From Akkermansia muciniphila (GTDB lineage Bacteria; Verrucomicrobiota; Verrucomicrobiia; Limisphaerales; UBA9464), in assembly GCA_945898055.1 (NCBI GenBank), contig CAMDGV010000032.1, forward strand, positions 1 through 51,159: 51,159 nucleotides of DNA. The letters run 5' to 3'. The position numbers and the translations under genes were made by a program. Under the pieces are notes generated by a model that saw nothing but the letters and a program-made list of their open reading frames with translations, was not told the DNA's origin and searched no databases. This document shows positions 1 to 9,600 of this stretch, one piece after another; the first letter of the stretch is position 1, and each line of letters opens with the position of its first letter.

Positions 1-402
1 AACCCTCGTTTCTAGTAAGGGTCGGAGTTTAGAAAATTGGCAGATCTTTGCATCCTCAATGCTTCAGTCACACCAGTCTTAAGTTAATCCATGATAGCTA
101 GGAAGGTGCCTCGATGGCGAAGTTCCGACTGGCGGGGGGGACGGTCAAATGATGGGAGGGAAGCGGTGGGAAGGGGTGGGTGTCATGGACCCGAGTCAGA
201 GGAGAGGGCCTTCGGCTAGGAAAAATTCCTATCGATCAACAGACGAGTTGCCGCTAGCAGGAGGCTGAACACTCTAAAAACTGGGGGGAGATCGACGTTC
301 CACGGTAAATGGGCGTCACACTGGTCAGTTCGGCTAAAAGGAGTTCAGCGAATCATTTGAGTACGGAGTTGAATTATTAGGGTTTAGCGGCAATCTTTCA
401 CC
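1..402. other. 5' non-coding stretch ahead of the first PSD1 gene
   Basis: No open reading frame of useful length or recognisable RNA is seen here. Bases 2-6 and 18-22 form a 5-bp inverted repeat (ACCCT/AGGGT) that could be the stem of a terminator for a gene to the left, but it lacks a T tract. The stretch just before the ATG at 403 is A/T-rich, and I could not find a convincing -35/-10 pair or a Shine-Dalgarno sequence. Confidence 0.4.
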
Positions 403-3400
403 ATGAGTCTGCAGTCATATTGTTTGACCACTACGGTTGCTTTTGTTCTTGGATTGGTTGGGTTGGGCCAGCCTCTGCAGGGAGTTGCTGGGGAGATTGG
501 GGGCACGATTCAATTTAATCGAGATATCCGGCCGATTCTCTCCGATCAGTGCTTTTCTTGTCATGGCCTCGACGCGAAAAAGCGGAAGGCTGGATTACGC
601 TTAGATTTGTCTGAGGGCGCGACTCAGCCCAATAAGGAAGGTCAAGTCGCCGTACGGGCTGGGAATCTAAAAGAAAGCCAACTGTGGCAGCGTATTTTGT
701 CTTCAGATCCTGAGGAAGTTATGCCGCCGCCTGAAACCCATAAATCGCTTAATACGGAGCAGAAAGAATTGATTCGAAGTTGGATTTTGCAGGGTGGTTC
801 TTATCAAAAACATTGGGCTTTTGAGCCAATTAGCTCGCCTAGTGTGCCCCAAGATCTTCACGAGTATGGACATCCGGTAGATGCTTTTTTGAGGGGGCGT
901 TTGGCGACAGTCGGGTTCGAGGCTTCAGGCGAGGCGGATCGATCAACTTTAATTCGACGGTTGAGTTTTGATCTCCGCGGTTTGCCACCCACGCCTGAGG
1001 AGTCTAAGGCCTATTTGAGCGATACGAAGCCGGGCGCCTATCTTCGTTTGGTGGATCGATTTTTAGCCGCACCTCAATATGGGGAACAAATGGCGCGGTA
1101 CTGGCTCGATGTGGCCCGGTATGCTGACACCCACGGCTTGCATTTGGATAATGAGCGGCAGATGTGGGCTTACCGAGATTGGGTCGTCTCGGCCTTTAAC
1201 AAGAATCTGAGTTTTGATCGTTTTACCATTGAACAACTTGCAGGAGATTTACTGCCAAATCCAACCCAAGATCAGCAGATTGCAACAGGCTTTAATCGAA
1301 ACAATATCACCACGGGTGAGGGTGGGGCGATTGATTCGGAGTTCATCTTTCGTTATGCGGTTGATCGGACGGCCACCACGGTGCAAGCGTGGATGGGTCT
1401 GACTGCCGGTTGTGCCGTCTGTCATGATCACAAGTTTGATCCCATTTCGCAGAAGGAGTTTTATTCACTCTACGCATTCTTCCACAGCGCGGCAGATCCG
1501 GCGATGGACGGCAATGCCTTGAGGACTCCGCCGTTGGTTCAAGTGAAACGGGTTGATGATGACGTCAACTTGGCTCAGATAGACTCGGCCATCCAGGCGG
1601 AGGAATCCAAGAGCGTGGCGGCTTTAAGGGGGGTAGTTTATGTCGATCCGGCCGATTTAATTCCGCGATCTGAGCCGAAAGAAATGGAAGCAATTTGGTT
1701 TGATGAGGGTGTGCCAATCGGGACCAAGGGGCAGCCAAAGCCCCTTCTGATTACCTCATCCGAAGGGCCGGTGAAAGTGGGTAAACTGGCTTTGAAGCTG
1801 AAGGGTACTGGGCTAATCCAAGAGGTTTTTGAGGGAGTAAATTTCGATGTTCCTCACTCCGCTCGAGTTTTTGCCCATGTTTATTTGGATCCAGCCAATG
1901 CACCGAAGTTAGTGATGTTACAGTTTTATCAAGGTACGTGGGAACATCGGGTGATTTGGGGTGATGCCGATGCGACCGTCTGGGGGCAGAAGGGGACTGT
2001 GAGTCGACAATATGCGGGAGCTCTACCCAAGGCTGGGGAGTGGGTTCGCTTGGAATTCGAAGCAGAAAAGCTGGGCTTAAAATCGGGTGAACCGTTGACC
2101 GGAATAGCCTACACGCAAGTGGACGGTACGGTGTATTGGGATAAGACGGGCATTTCCGGTCGGATCGATCGAGCCAATGACGCAGCGACTTCTTTGGCTG
2201 CGTGGGTTCGGCAGTATGAGGGGAAGGACGCGAAGGATTTAACCGAACCGGTTCGATCGATTTTCAAGGCGACAACCTTGGTCACGCGGACAGAAGTTCA
2301 GAAGAAGGTTTTGAAGGATTACTACCTGTCGAAAGTATGTCTTGAGACCCGCCCTATTTTTGAACCTTTGCAAGGTGCGATAGCCGAGTTAAAGAAGAAA
2401 CGAGAACAGTACGATGCAGGTATCCCGCAATCGTTTACTTGGCGCGATTTGGAGAAGCCTCGTGACAGTTTTGTGATGATCCGAGGCCAGTACGACAAGC
2501 CTGGCGATAAGGTGACACGATCAACACCGGCGGCCTTCCCTCAGTTGAAATCTTCGGGGGCATTACCCAACCGGCTTGACTTAGCTCGATGGTTGGTTTC
2601 TGACGAGCATCCTCTGACTGCGCGGGTCACTGTGAATCGATTTTGGCAGCAAATTTTCGGGTTTGGATTAGTGAAAACCTCTGATGATTTTGGGTCTCAA
2701 GGTGAGCCTCCGAGTCACCCCGAGTTGTTGGATTGGTTGGCTTCAGATTTCCGACGATCAGGATGGGACATTAAGGGATTGGTTCGGCTTTTGGTGACCT
2801 CAGCGGCCTATCGGCAGAGTGCGCGGGTTTCGCCAGAAGTTTTGCAGAAAGATCCCGAGAACCGACTTTTGGCTCGAGGCCCTCGGTTTCGGTTAGATGC
2901 GGAACAGTTACGGGACAACGCCCTGTATGTTGGTGGATTACTTGATTCAACTCTTGGAGGGAGGGGAGTTCGACCGTATCAACCGCCCAATATTTGGGAA
3001 CCCGTTGCTTACAGCGGATCCAACACTCGCAGGTACACTGAAGACACAGGGATCGGATTGTATCGACGGAGTTTGTATACCTTTTTTAAGCGCACGGCAC
3101 CCGCACCGGCGATGTCTACTTTTGACGTCCCCAATCGGGAGCAAAGTTGCCTACGCAGAGAACGGAGCAACACTCCTTTGCAGGCCCTTCAATTATTGAA
3201 TGATGTGCAACATTTTGAAGCGGCTCGAGGGTTGGCGGTGCGGATGATGCTGCGGGGTGGTGGAACGGCAGATCAACGGATCCGCTATGCCTATCAAGCG
3301 GTTCTGGCACGGGAACCCGACAAGGCGGAGGCGGAAGTCGTGCAAGCGGCGTTCAGTCGGTTTTTAGTCCGATATCAAGCAGATCCAGAAGGGGCGAAAA

Positions 3401-3519
3401 AGGCGACTACCTTTGGAGAATCCAAACCGCCCCTCGATCTTTCGGTTTCCGACCTAGCCGCTTACACCTTGGTGGCAAACTTAATTTTAAATCTCGACGA
3501 AACCGTGACCCGTAACTGA
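403..3519 (+). CDS. PSCyt1/PSCyt2/PSD1 multidomain cytochrome-type protein (DUF1549/DUF1553), pair 1
   Basis: Exported multidomain protein of the planctomycete/verrucomicrobial PSCyt1-PSCyt2-PSD1 family, 1038 residues, a usual length for the family. A Sec-type signal covers about residues 1-30. A PSCyt1 domain carries the heme motif C50-F-S-C53-H54. DUF1549 (PSCyt2) spans about residues 155-365 and carries C337-A-V-C340-H341 followed by DHKFDP. A beta-rich module of unknown fold lies at about 430-600. PSD1 (DUF1553) runs from about 720 to the end, with an NRFWQQ-like segment. Two c-type hemes are therefore expected. The natural substrate of the family is not established. The stop is 3 bases before the ATG of a DUF1501 gene, so the two are almost certainly one transcription unit. 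Its closest relative in the window, judged by the shared NRDIRPILSD and RPYQP segments, is the protein at 44794-47904. Confidence 0.93.
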   Translation: MSLQSYCLTTTVAFVLGLVGLGQPLQGVAGEIGGTIQFNRDIRPILSDQCFSCHGLDAKKRKAGLRLDLSEGATQPNKEGQVAVRAGNLKESQLWQRILSSDPEEVMPPPETHKSLNTEQKELIRSWILQGGSYQKHWAFEPISSPSVPQDLHEYGHPVDAFLRGRLATVGFEASGEADRSTLIRRLSFDLRGLPPTPEESKAYLSDTKPGAYLRLVDRFLAAPQYGEQMARYWLDVARYADTHGLHLDNERQMWAYRDWVVSAFNKNLSFDRFTIEQLAGDLLPNPTQDQQIATGFNRNNITTGEGGAIDSEFIFRYAVDRTATTVQAWMGLTAGCAVCHDHKFDPISQKEFYSLYAFFHSAADPAMDGNALRTPPLVQVKRVDDDVNLAQIDSAIQAEESKSVAALRGVVYVDPADLIPRSEPKEMEAIWFDEGVPIGTKGQPKPLLITSSEGPVKVGKLALKLKGTGLIQEVFEGVNFDVPHSARVFAHVYLDPANAPKLVMLQFYQGTWEHRVIWGDADATVWGQKGTVSRQYAGALPKAGEWVRLEFEAEKLGLKSGEPLTGIAYTQVDGTVYWDKTGISGRIDRANDAATSLAAWVRQYEGKDAKDLTEPVRSIFKATTLVTRTEVQKKVLKDYYLSKVCLETRPIFEPLQGAIAELKKKREQYDAGIPQSFTWRDLEKPRDSFVMIRGQYDKPGDKVTRSTPAAFPQLKSSGALPNRLDLARWLVSDEHPLTARVTVNRFWQQIFGFGLVKTSDDFGSQGEPPSHPELLDWLASDFRRSGWDIKGLVRLLVTSAAYRQSARVSPEVLQKDPENRLLARGPRFRLDAEQLRDNALYVGGLLDSTLGGRGVRPYQPPNIWEPVAYSGSNTRRYTEDTGIGLYRRSLYTFFKRTAPAPAMSTFDVPNREQSCLRRERSNTPLQALQLLNDVQHFEAARGLAVRMMLRGGGTADQRIRYAYQAVLAREPDKAEAEVVQAAFSRFLVRYQADPEGAKKATTFGESKPPLDLSVSDLAAYTLVANLILNLDETVTRN

Positions 3520-3522
3520 ATT

Positions 3523-4992
3523 ATGAATCCACTTTACGATTACAGCTTAACCCAGACTCGACGCCAATTTTTTGGCAACACCGGTATTCGGTTGGGCGGT
3601 TTGGCTTTGGCCACCCTCGGGACGGGGTCAGCCAGGCGGTTGCTGGCGGCGAATTCAGAGAGAGTCCACCCGCCCCTACCGGGATTGCCCCATTTTGCTG
3701 CCAAAGCGAAGCACGTCATTTATCTGCACATGAATGGAGCCCCATCTCAGTTGGATCTCTGGGATTATAAGCCAAGCTTGCGAGAGTATTTTGACAAGGA
3801 GTTGCCGGATTCAGTCAAGAATGGGCAGCGGATCACCACCATGACCTCAGGACAGACTCGTTTCCCGGTGGCTCCGTCGATGTTTAAATTTACCCAGCAC
3901 GGTCAAAGCCAACGCTGGATCAGCGAACTTCTTCCGCATACCGCTGGCATCGTGGATGACATTGCCTTAATCAAATCAGTCCAGACGAATGCCATTAACC
4001 ATGATCCCGCCTGCACCTTTGTCATGACCGGTGCTGAGGTTCCTGGAAAAGCCAGTTTAGGATCTTGGCTTGCTTACGGTTTAGGGAGTGAAAATAACGA
4101 TCTTCCCGCCTTTGTCGTGCTAACCCCGAATTGGTCGTCTAAATCGGATGCCCAAGCCCTTTTTACACGGATGTGGAGCAGCGGATTTCTAGCGACCAAA
4201 TATTCTGGGGTCGCACTTCGAGCCGTCGGTGATCCGGTTCTTTACATCGAGAACCCACCGGGCGTGGATCGATCCGATCGGCGCGTTTTATTGGACGCCT
4301 TGAATCGATTAAACCAGAGAACTCATGATCAGTTAGGTGATCCAGAGACCCTCACTCGGATTGCGCAATACGAGATGGCTTTCCGGATGCAATCGAGCGT
4401 CCCAGATCTGATTGATTTTAAAAAGGAGCCCAAGTCCACAACCGAACTTTATGGTGAAGAAGTGAACAAGCCTGGCTCTTATGCGGCGAGCGCTTTGTTA
4501 GCTCGAAGGTTGGTCGAACGAGGCGTTCGCTGTGTGCAAGTATTGCATCGAGGTTGGGATCAGCACGGAAGTTTACCGTCGGAAATCCGGGCCCAATGTA
4601 AGGACATCGATCAGGCGACAGCGGGCTTGGTGAAGGATCTTAAGTCGCGTGGCTTGTTCGAGAGTACCCTCATTGTCTGGGGCGGCGAGTTCGGTCGGAC
4701 GGTTTATTCACAGGGTAAATTATCGGCGACCGATTATGGTCGGGATCATCATCCGCGCAATTTCTGTATGTGGATGGCTGGCGGTGGAATTAAGCCGGGG
4801 ATTCAGTACGGAGAATCGGATGACTTTAGCTATAATGTCGCCGAGAACCCCGTCCACATTAACGAATTAAATGCCACCCTCTTGCAGTGCCTCGGTATTG
4901 ATCACCGTCGATTTAGTTTTAAGAGTCAGGGACTTGATCAACGCCTGACTGGAGTTGAGGAAGTGCACCCCGTGAAGGCTCTGATTGCCTGA
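3523..4992 (+). CDS. DUF1501 family exported protein, pair 1
   Basis: 489-residue DUF1501 protein. The family belongs to the alkaline phosphatase/sulfatase-like superfamily by fold, and its reaction is undefined. The N-terminus has a twin-arginine-like motif (TRRQFF, residues 12-17) followed by a Gly/Ala/Leu-rich stretch, so Tat export of a folded protein is likely. Family landmarks are visible: the [21 protein letters not shown]-like start of the core, WGGEFGRT near residue 385, and GRDHHP near 405 with the paired histidines that probably bind metal. It starts 3 bases after the PSD1 gene and is followed by a hairpin with a T tract at 5004-5037, so the two genes form a closed operon. Family assignment is sure and function is unknown. 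Confidence 0.93.
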   Translation: MNPLYDYSLTQTRRQFFGNTGIRLGGLALATLGTGSARRLLAANSERVHPPLPGLPHFAAKAKHVIYLHMNGAPSQLDLWDYKPSLREYFDKELPDSVKNGQRITTMTSGQTRFPVAPSMFKFTQHGQSQRWISELLPHTAGIVDDIALIKSVQTNAINHDPACTFVMTGAEVPGKASLGSWLAYGLGSENNDLPAFVVLTPNWSSKSDAQALFTRMWSSGFLATKYSGVALRAVGDPVLYIENPPGVDRSDRRVLLDALNRLNQRTHDQLGDPETLTRIAQYEMAFRMQSSVPDLIDFKKEPKSTTELYGEEVNKPGSYAASALLARRLVERGVRCVQVLHRGWDQHGSLPSEIRAQCKDIDQATAGLVKDLKSRGLFESTLIVWGGEFGRTVYSQGKLSATDYGRDHHPRNFCMWMAGGGIKPGIQYGESDDFSYNVAENPVHINELNATLLQCLGIDHRRFSFKSQGLDQRLTGVEEVHPVKALIA

Positions 4993-5003
4993 TTTAGAAA
5001 ATG

Positions 5004-5037
5004 AAAGGACGAGGCTAGATATTGGAGGTCCTTTTTT
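5004..5037 (+). terminator. Rho-independent terminator after pair 1
   Basis: Arms AAAGGAC (5004-5010) and GTCCTTT (5028-5034) are perfectly complementary across a 17-base loop, and a run of six T follows (5032-5037). It begins 12 bases after the stop of the DUF1501 gene. The loop is long, so the strength is uncertain. Confidence 0.6.
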
Positions 5038-5252
5038 GGTGCTGGGTTTGGTTAGGAGGATGGAAACGAGACCGAGGCGAGTGACGTGGGAGCGGCGGCC
5101 GATTTCGTGGCTGACCCGCTCTCAACAATCGCCTCAGAGGATATCGTCAACTTAGCAATGAACTTGGTTGTATCTCAGGGCATTCTTACGGTTTAATCAG
5201 AAAAATAATTCCACCTCAATTGTTGCCCTTTGGATCTCGATTCTACTTTATC

Positions 5253-6284
5253 ATGAGCTTCGTCGCTTCCTCTCTTCGTGCGGTCTTAATTTCTCTGCTG
5301 GCTCTGTCTCCGCCGTGCGCTTTCGCAGAGAGTTTTCTTCATTTCCCGGCTAAGAGTGGAGCTGGGCATGGAAAGAAACTAGTGCTGATTGCCGGTGACG
5401 ATGAGTATCGCAGCGAGGAAGGTTTGCCGATGTTGGGTAAAATTCTAAGCCAACGGCACGGATTCGATTGCACGGTCCTTTTTCCAGCAGGATTGGACGA
5501 GGTTATTAAGCCTGCCAACCATGTACTCTTATCGAATCCAGAAGCTTTAGACAAGGCGGATGCGGTGATCCTTCTTCTGCGATTTCGGACTTGGACAAGC
5601 GAAGGATTAGAGAAGTTTGAAAAGGCCTATTTGCGCGGCGTACCGATCATTGCGCTGCGGACATCAACTCATGCGTTCGATATTCCTCAAGCCGAGTCAC
5701 CTTGGAAGAAGTGGAATTGGAATAATGGATCGGGGGACTGGAAAGGTGGCTTTGGTAAGCAGGTTTTGGGAGAGACTTGGGTGAATCATCATGGCTCCCA
5801 CAAGCACGAAGGTTGCCGAGGGGTGATTGTGGAATCGAACAAGAAACATGAGATTCTGCGCGGTGTACTCGATGTGTTCGCAGACAGCGACGTTTATACC
5901 GCGACCACACCGCCCGATGCCACCGTGCTGATGCTTGGGCAAGTCACCGATTCATTGAAACCGGATAGCAAAGCGGTTGAAGGCAAAAAGAACACTCCAA
6001 TGCAACCCATCGTTTGGTCGCGTGAGCGCAAGAATGAAAACGGGAAGGTAAATCGTATTGTCACCACTACGATGGGGGCGGCAACCGATTTGCAGAGTGA
6101 AGATCTCCGTCGTTTAATTGTGAATAGTGTTTTTTGGGGTTTGAAACTGAAAGTGCCCGCGAAAGCCGATGTCGCCTACGTGGATCCGTATTCTCCGAGC
6201 ATGTATGGATTTGGCAGTGAACGGAAAAATTTCAAGGTAAGCCAACTTGATTTAGGCAAACCCTTGCCCCCTCCGACTCCTTAG
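5253..6284 (+). CDS. Secreted ThuA-like domain protein
   Basis: 343-residue protein of the ThuA-like family, which has a class I glutamine amidotransferase-like flavodoxin-type fold. A signal peptide ends near AFA-ES (about residue 25). The core begins with KKLVLIAGDDEYRSEEGLP. The ADAVILLLRFRTW strand and the GVPIIALRTSTHAF segment follow, then WVNHHGSHKHEG, an HEILRG turn and MGAATDLQ near the end. The reading frame is open back to a TTG at 5220, but the ATG at 5253 gives a clean signal peptide with no extra residues, so I use it. ThuA proteins have been linked to sugar oxidation products such as keto-trehalose, and this cannot be tested from sequence. It lies behind a terminator, so it is probably transcribed separately from the PSD1 pair. 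Confidence 0.88.
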   Translation: MSFVASSLRAVLISLLALSPPCAFAESFLHFPAKSGAGHGKKLVLIAGDDEYRSEEGLPMLGKILSQRHGFDCTVLFPAGLDEVIKPANHVLLSNPEALDKADAVILLLRFRTWTSEGLEKFEKAYLRGVPIIALRTSTHAFDIPQAESPWKKWNWNNGSGDWKGGFGKQVLGETWVNHHGSHKHEGCRGVIVESNKKHEILRGVLDVFADSDVYTATTPPDATVLMLGQVTDSLKPDSKAVEGKKNTPMQPIVWSRERKNENGKVNRIVTTTMGAATDLQSEDLRRLIVNSVFWGLKLKVPAKADVAYVDPYSPSMYGFGSERKNFKVSQLDLGKPLPPPTP

Positions 6285-6618
6285 TCGTCAAGATGGGTAG
6301 AATTCTCCCTTTTTGTGGCTTCGCGTCGTGCCGGGGACACCTCGTCCCCGGTTTAGCCAACTCGGTATTTACCGTCTCTGCTTGGGTTCAGCGGCCGTCT
6401 GCTCTCCGTGTTTTGAGTGCCGAAGGGCGTCCGCTGCTGCTTGAACTCCGCGATCTGCATTGGCTTCAACTGAACGTTGAGAATTCAACCGAGGTTCCTG
6501 TCCAATTCTCCGAAAGACTTCTCCTGCGTCGCTAGATGTCGGTTTGTGAAGATGGGGCTAAATTAGTCGCTCTAAATGTTTAAATTTGGCCGCATTCTTG
6601 CTAGCTTTTTGGGTGCCT
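6285..6618. other. Intergenic region with a GC-rich palindrome and a doubtful 80-codon ORF
   Basis: The region between the ThuA-like gene and the giant protein gene holds a perfect 8-bp palindrome (6331-6351) and one open frame, 6293-6535 (80 codons, ATG). The predicted peptide (it contains SVFTVSAWVQRPSALRVLS) matches no family I know, has no signal peptide, and reads straight through the palindrome. I regard it as probably non-coding, or as a remnant of a longer gene. Confidence 0.4.
6331..6351. repeat. Perfect GC-rich inverted repeat
   Basis: CCGGGGAC (6331-6338) and GTCCCCGG (6344-6351) are exact reverse complements around a 5-base loop (ACCTC). The hairpin lies 47 bases downstream of the ThuA-like stop. 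There is no T tract after it, so it is not a classic intrinsic terminator. It may be a dispersed palindromic repeat of this genome or an mRNA 3'-end stabiliser. Confidence 0.6.
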
Positions 6619-9600
6619 ATGTTTAAACAAACCTCCCTTGAGAACTTATCTTGGCTTTCTGCATGGGTGAAACTTGGTCTGTTAAAGAGCGCGAAATATG
6701 GAACGGGGTTGGTCGTGCTCCTCTTAAACTTGGGGTTGGCGATGCCCGCAGCGGCGCAGCCAGCGCAAGGATTGTTGCGTGAAGTTTATAATGGAATTCC
6801 GGGAGTCTCAGTTAGCGACCTAATCGGTGCGGCAATTTTCCCTAATAAACCCACGGCGACAGGCTACGTCACCAATTTCTTCGAAGCGCCCACCGATATT
6901 ATGGAGGAGTACGGGCAACGATTACGCGGGTTTATAGTCCCACCGGTGACCGGCAACTATACCTTTTGGATCGCCTCGGATGATGGGAGTCAACTGTGGT
7001 TGAGTACCGACGACTCGGTGACTCAGAAGAAGTTAATTGCTTCGGTCAATTCCTGGACGCCCTCCCGGAGTTGGGATTTGGAGGCTAACCAGAAATCGGC
7101 CGCTATCCGCTTGGTCGCTGGGCAATCTTACTATGTCGAAGCTCTAATGAAGGAGGGGGGCGGTGGAGATAATCTGGCCGTTCGATGGCTTCGACCCGAT
7201 GGCGTCAATGAGGCCCCTATTCCGGGGACACGACTCATTCCTTGGGGTGTTTCGTTAAAACTCCCGACCCTTCTTCGGCAGCCTCGCAACACCAGTGCGG
7301 TGGAAGGATTAGTCGCTAAATTTGACCTGCAATTAGATCCGCTCGGACCGTCTTCTTATCAGTGGCGACGCAACGGCGTTGCGCTTCTTGGAGCGACTAA
7401 TTCCGTTCTGGAATACTTACCGGTGACCTTAGCCGATCAAGGCGCACGATTTTCGGTGGCCCTCACCAATAAGTATGGGGCCGCACTTTCCGAGGAAGCT
7501 GTCCTAACGGTTATACCTGATCTCACAATTCCCACTCTGGTAAAGGTTGAGAATCGTGCGAACCGCATTCTTAGGGTGACTTTTAGTGAGGCACTCTTGG
7601 CCTCGCGCGCGCAAATCGCTGCCAATTACCAAGTGTCGGGCAACGCCTCGGTGGAGGGGGCGGTGCTGGAGCCCGATGGCCAGACGGTGGTGCTGACGGT
7701 GTCCCCATTGATTTATGGGGAATCCTATACGCTGACTGTCTCAGGGGTGAGCGATCGAGCAGGGGCACCCAATTTCATTTTACCAAGAAGCCAGTCTTCC
7801 TTTGTCGTTTCTGAATACACGCCCCTGGGTGTCGGAGATTCTTCGCAGCCTGGAAATTTGGTTCGACTGGGGCCAGATCGCTTTGATTTGACAGGAGCAG
7901 GTTTGGTCATTGGAGGGAGCCAAGATCAGTTTCAATTTGCTTCAGAACTAAAGACCGGTGATTTCGATCTCCAGGCACGTCTGGAGGGTGTTACCGTCTC
8001 AGATGCTTTCTTGCATGCTGGGTTGATGGTTCGTGACTCCTTGGCAGCAAATGCACGATTCGCTGCCATTTTTGCGTCGTCTGTGCAATTAGGATGTTTC
8101 TTCGAGTCACGGAATACGGTCGGGACCGCTACCACCTCGCAATCTTTGCGGGCGGGTTTTCCGGTGAATTACCCGCAGACCTGGCTCCGCCTCCGGCGTG
8201 TTGGAAGTCAGTTCACTGGGTTTGCAAGTCTTGACGGCTTAGGTTGGACCCAATTGGGCACCACGACCTTAGCGTCGGCCCCGGCCACACTTTATTTCGG
8301 CTTAGCGATTTCAAGTCAAAATTCTGAGGTTCCTCTAACCGCCCGGTTTAGGGATATCGGTCCGGTCAAGAGGACAGTGGAGGTTCCTTGGACATGGAGT
8401 TCGGAGTCCATGGGCCCGTTTGTTCGTTCGACCGGAATCGTTTTGTCTGAGTTAATGTATCACCCGCGTGAGGACAGTTCCGGCCGCAATCTGGAATTTA
8501 TCGAACTTTATAATGCGGGATCTGTGGTTGAGGATATGTCGGGAGCAGAGTTGAGAGGGGAGATTCAATACACTTTTCCTGAAGGTTTTTTGCTGCAGGC
8601 CGGTGCTTTTGTCGTGATTGCAGCTCGCCCTGCCGATTTGGAGGCGGCCTATGGAGTAACTCAAGTGATGGGGCCGTACAGTCGTCAACTTTCCAATGAA
8701 GGAGGCGTGGTGACACTGCGCGCCAAACAAGGAGATACTCTCTTCAGCGTCGCCTATGAGACATCGCATCCGTGGCCCGTGGCGGCCGATGGTTCTGGGC
8801 ATTCGTTGACCTTAGTTCGACCGAGTTACGGACCTTCGGACCCTAGAGCTTGGGGGGCTAGTCAGATCATGGGAGGCACCCCAGGTGGGCCAGAGATTCT
8901 GGGAGCAAGGCCGGATGGGGGCGTGGTGATTAATGAGATCCTTGCCCATACCGACGATCCCATAGTCGACTTTGTTGAGCTTCTGAATACACGCATCACC
9001 GAGATGGATTTATCGGGCTATATCATCACTGATGATCTTCGCACCAATCGATTTCGCATCCCAGAGGGAACGATTCTTGGGGGACGCAGACACCTTGTGT
9101 TTGATCAGAATCAGTTAGGATTTCGCCTGAGTGCAGCGGGCGAAACTTTGTATTTAATCAACCCAAGAGGAACAGGAATCGTCGATGTCCTGCGATTCGG
9201 TCCTCAAGAAAACGGAGTTAGTCTTGGGCGTCAACCCGATGGTGCGGCTTCGTTTCGGCGATTGAGTAAAGTGACACCCGGCGCGGCGAATGCGACATGG
9301 CGGGCCGAGGAAATTGTGATGAGCGAGATTATGTATAACCCCATCAGCGGATTAGATGACGATGAGTATTTGGAATTATATAATCGCAGCAGTGCCCCAG
9401 TTGATTTGGGCGGATGGCGATTCACCCGAGGCCTTGATTATCGGATTCCAGTCGGAGTCACCCTGCCAGTCGGAGGTTTTCTGGTGGTGGCAAAAAATCC
9501 AGCCCAACTGCTGGCCACGCATCCGAGTCTAAATCCGGCAACACTTTTAGGCGGTTATAACGGAACGTTGGCTAATGGTGGCGAGCGGATTGTCCTTGCA

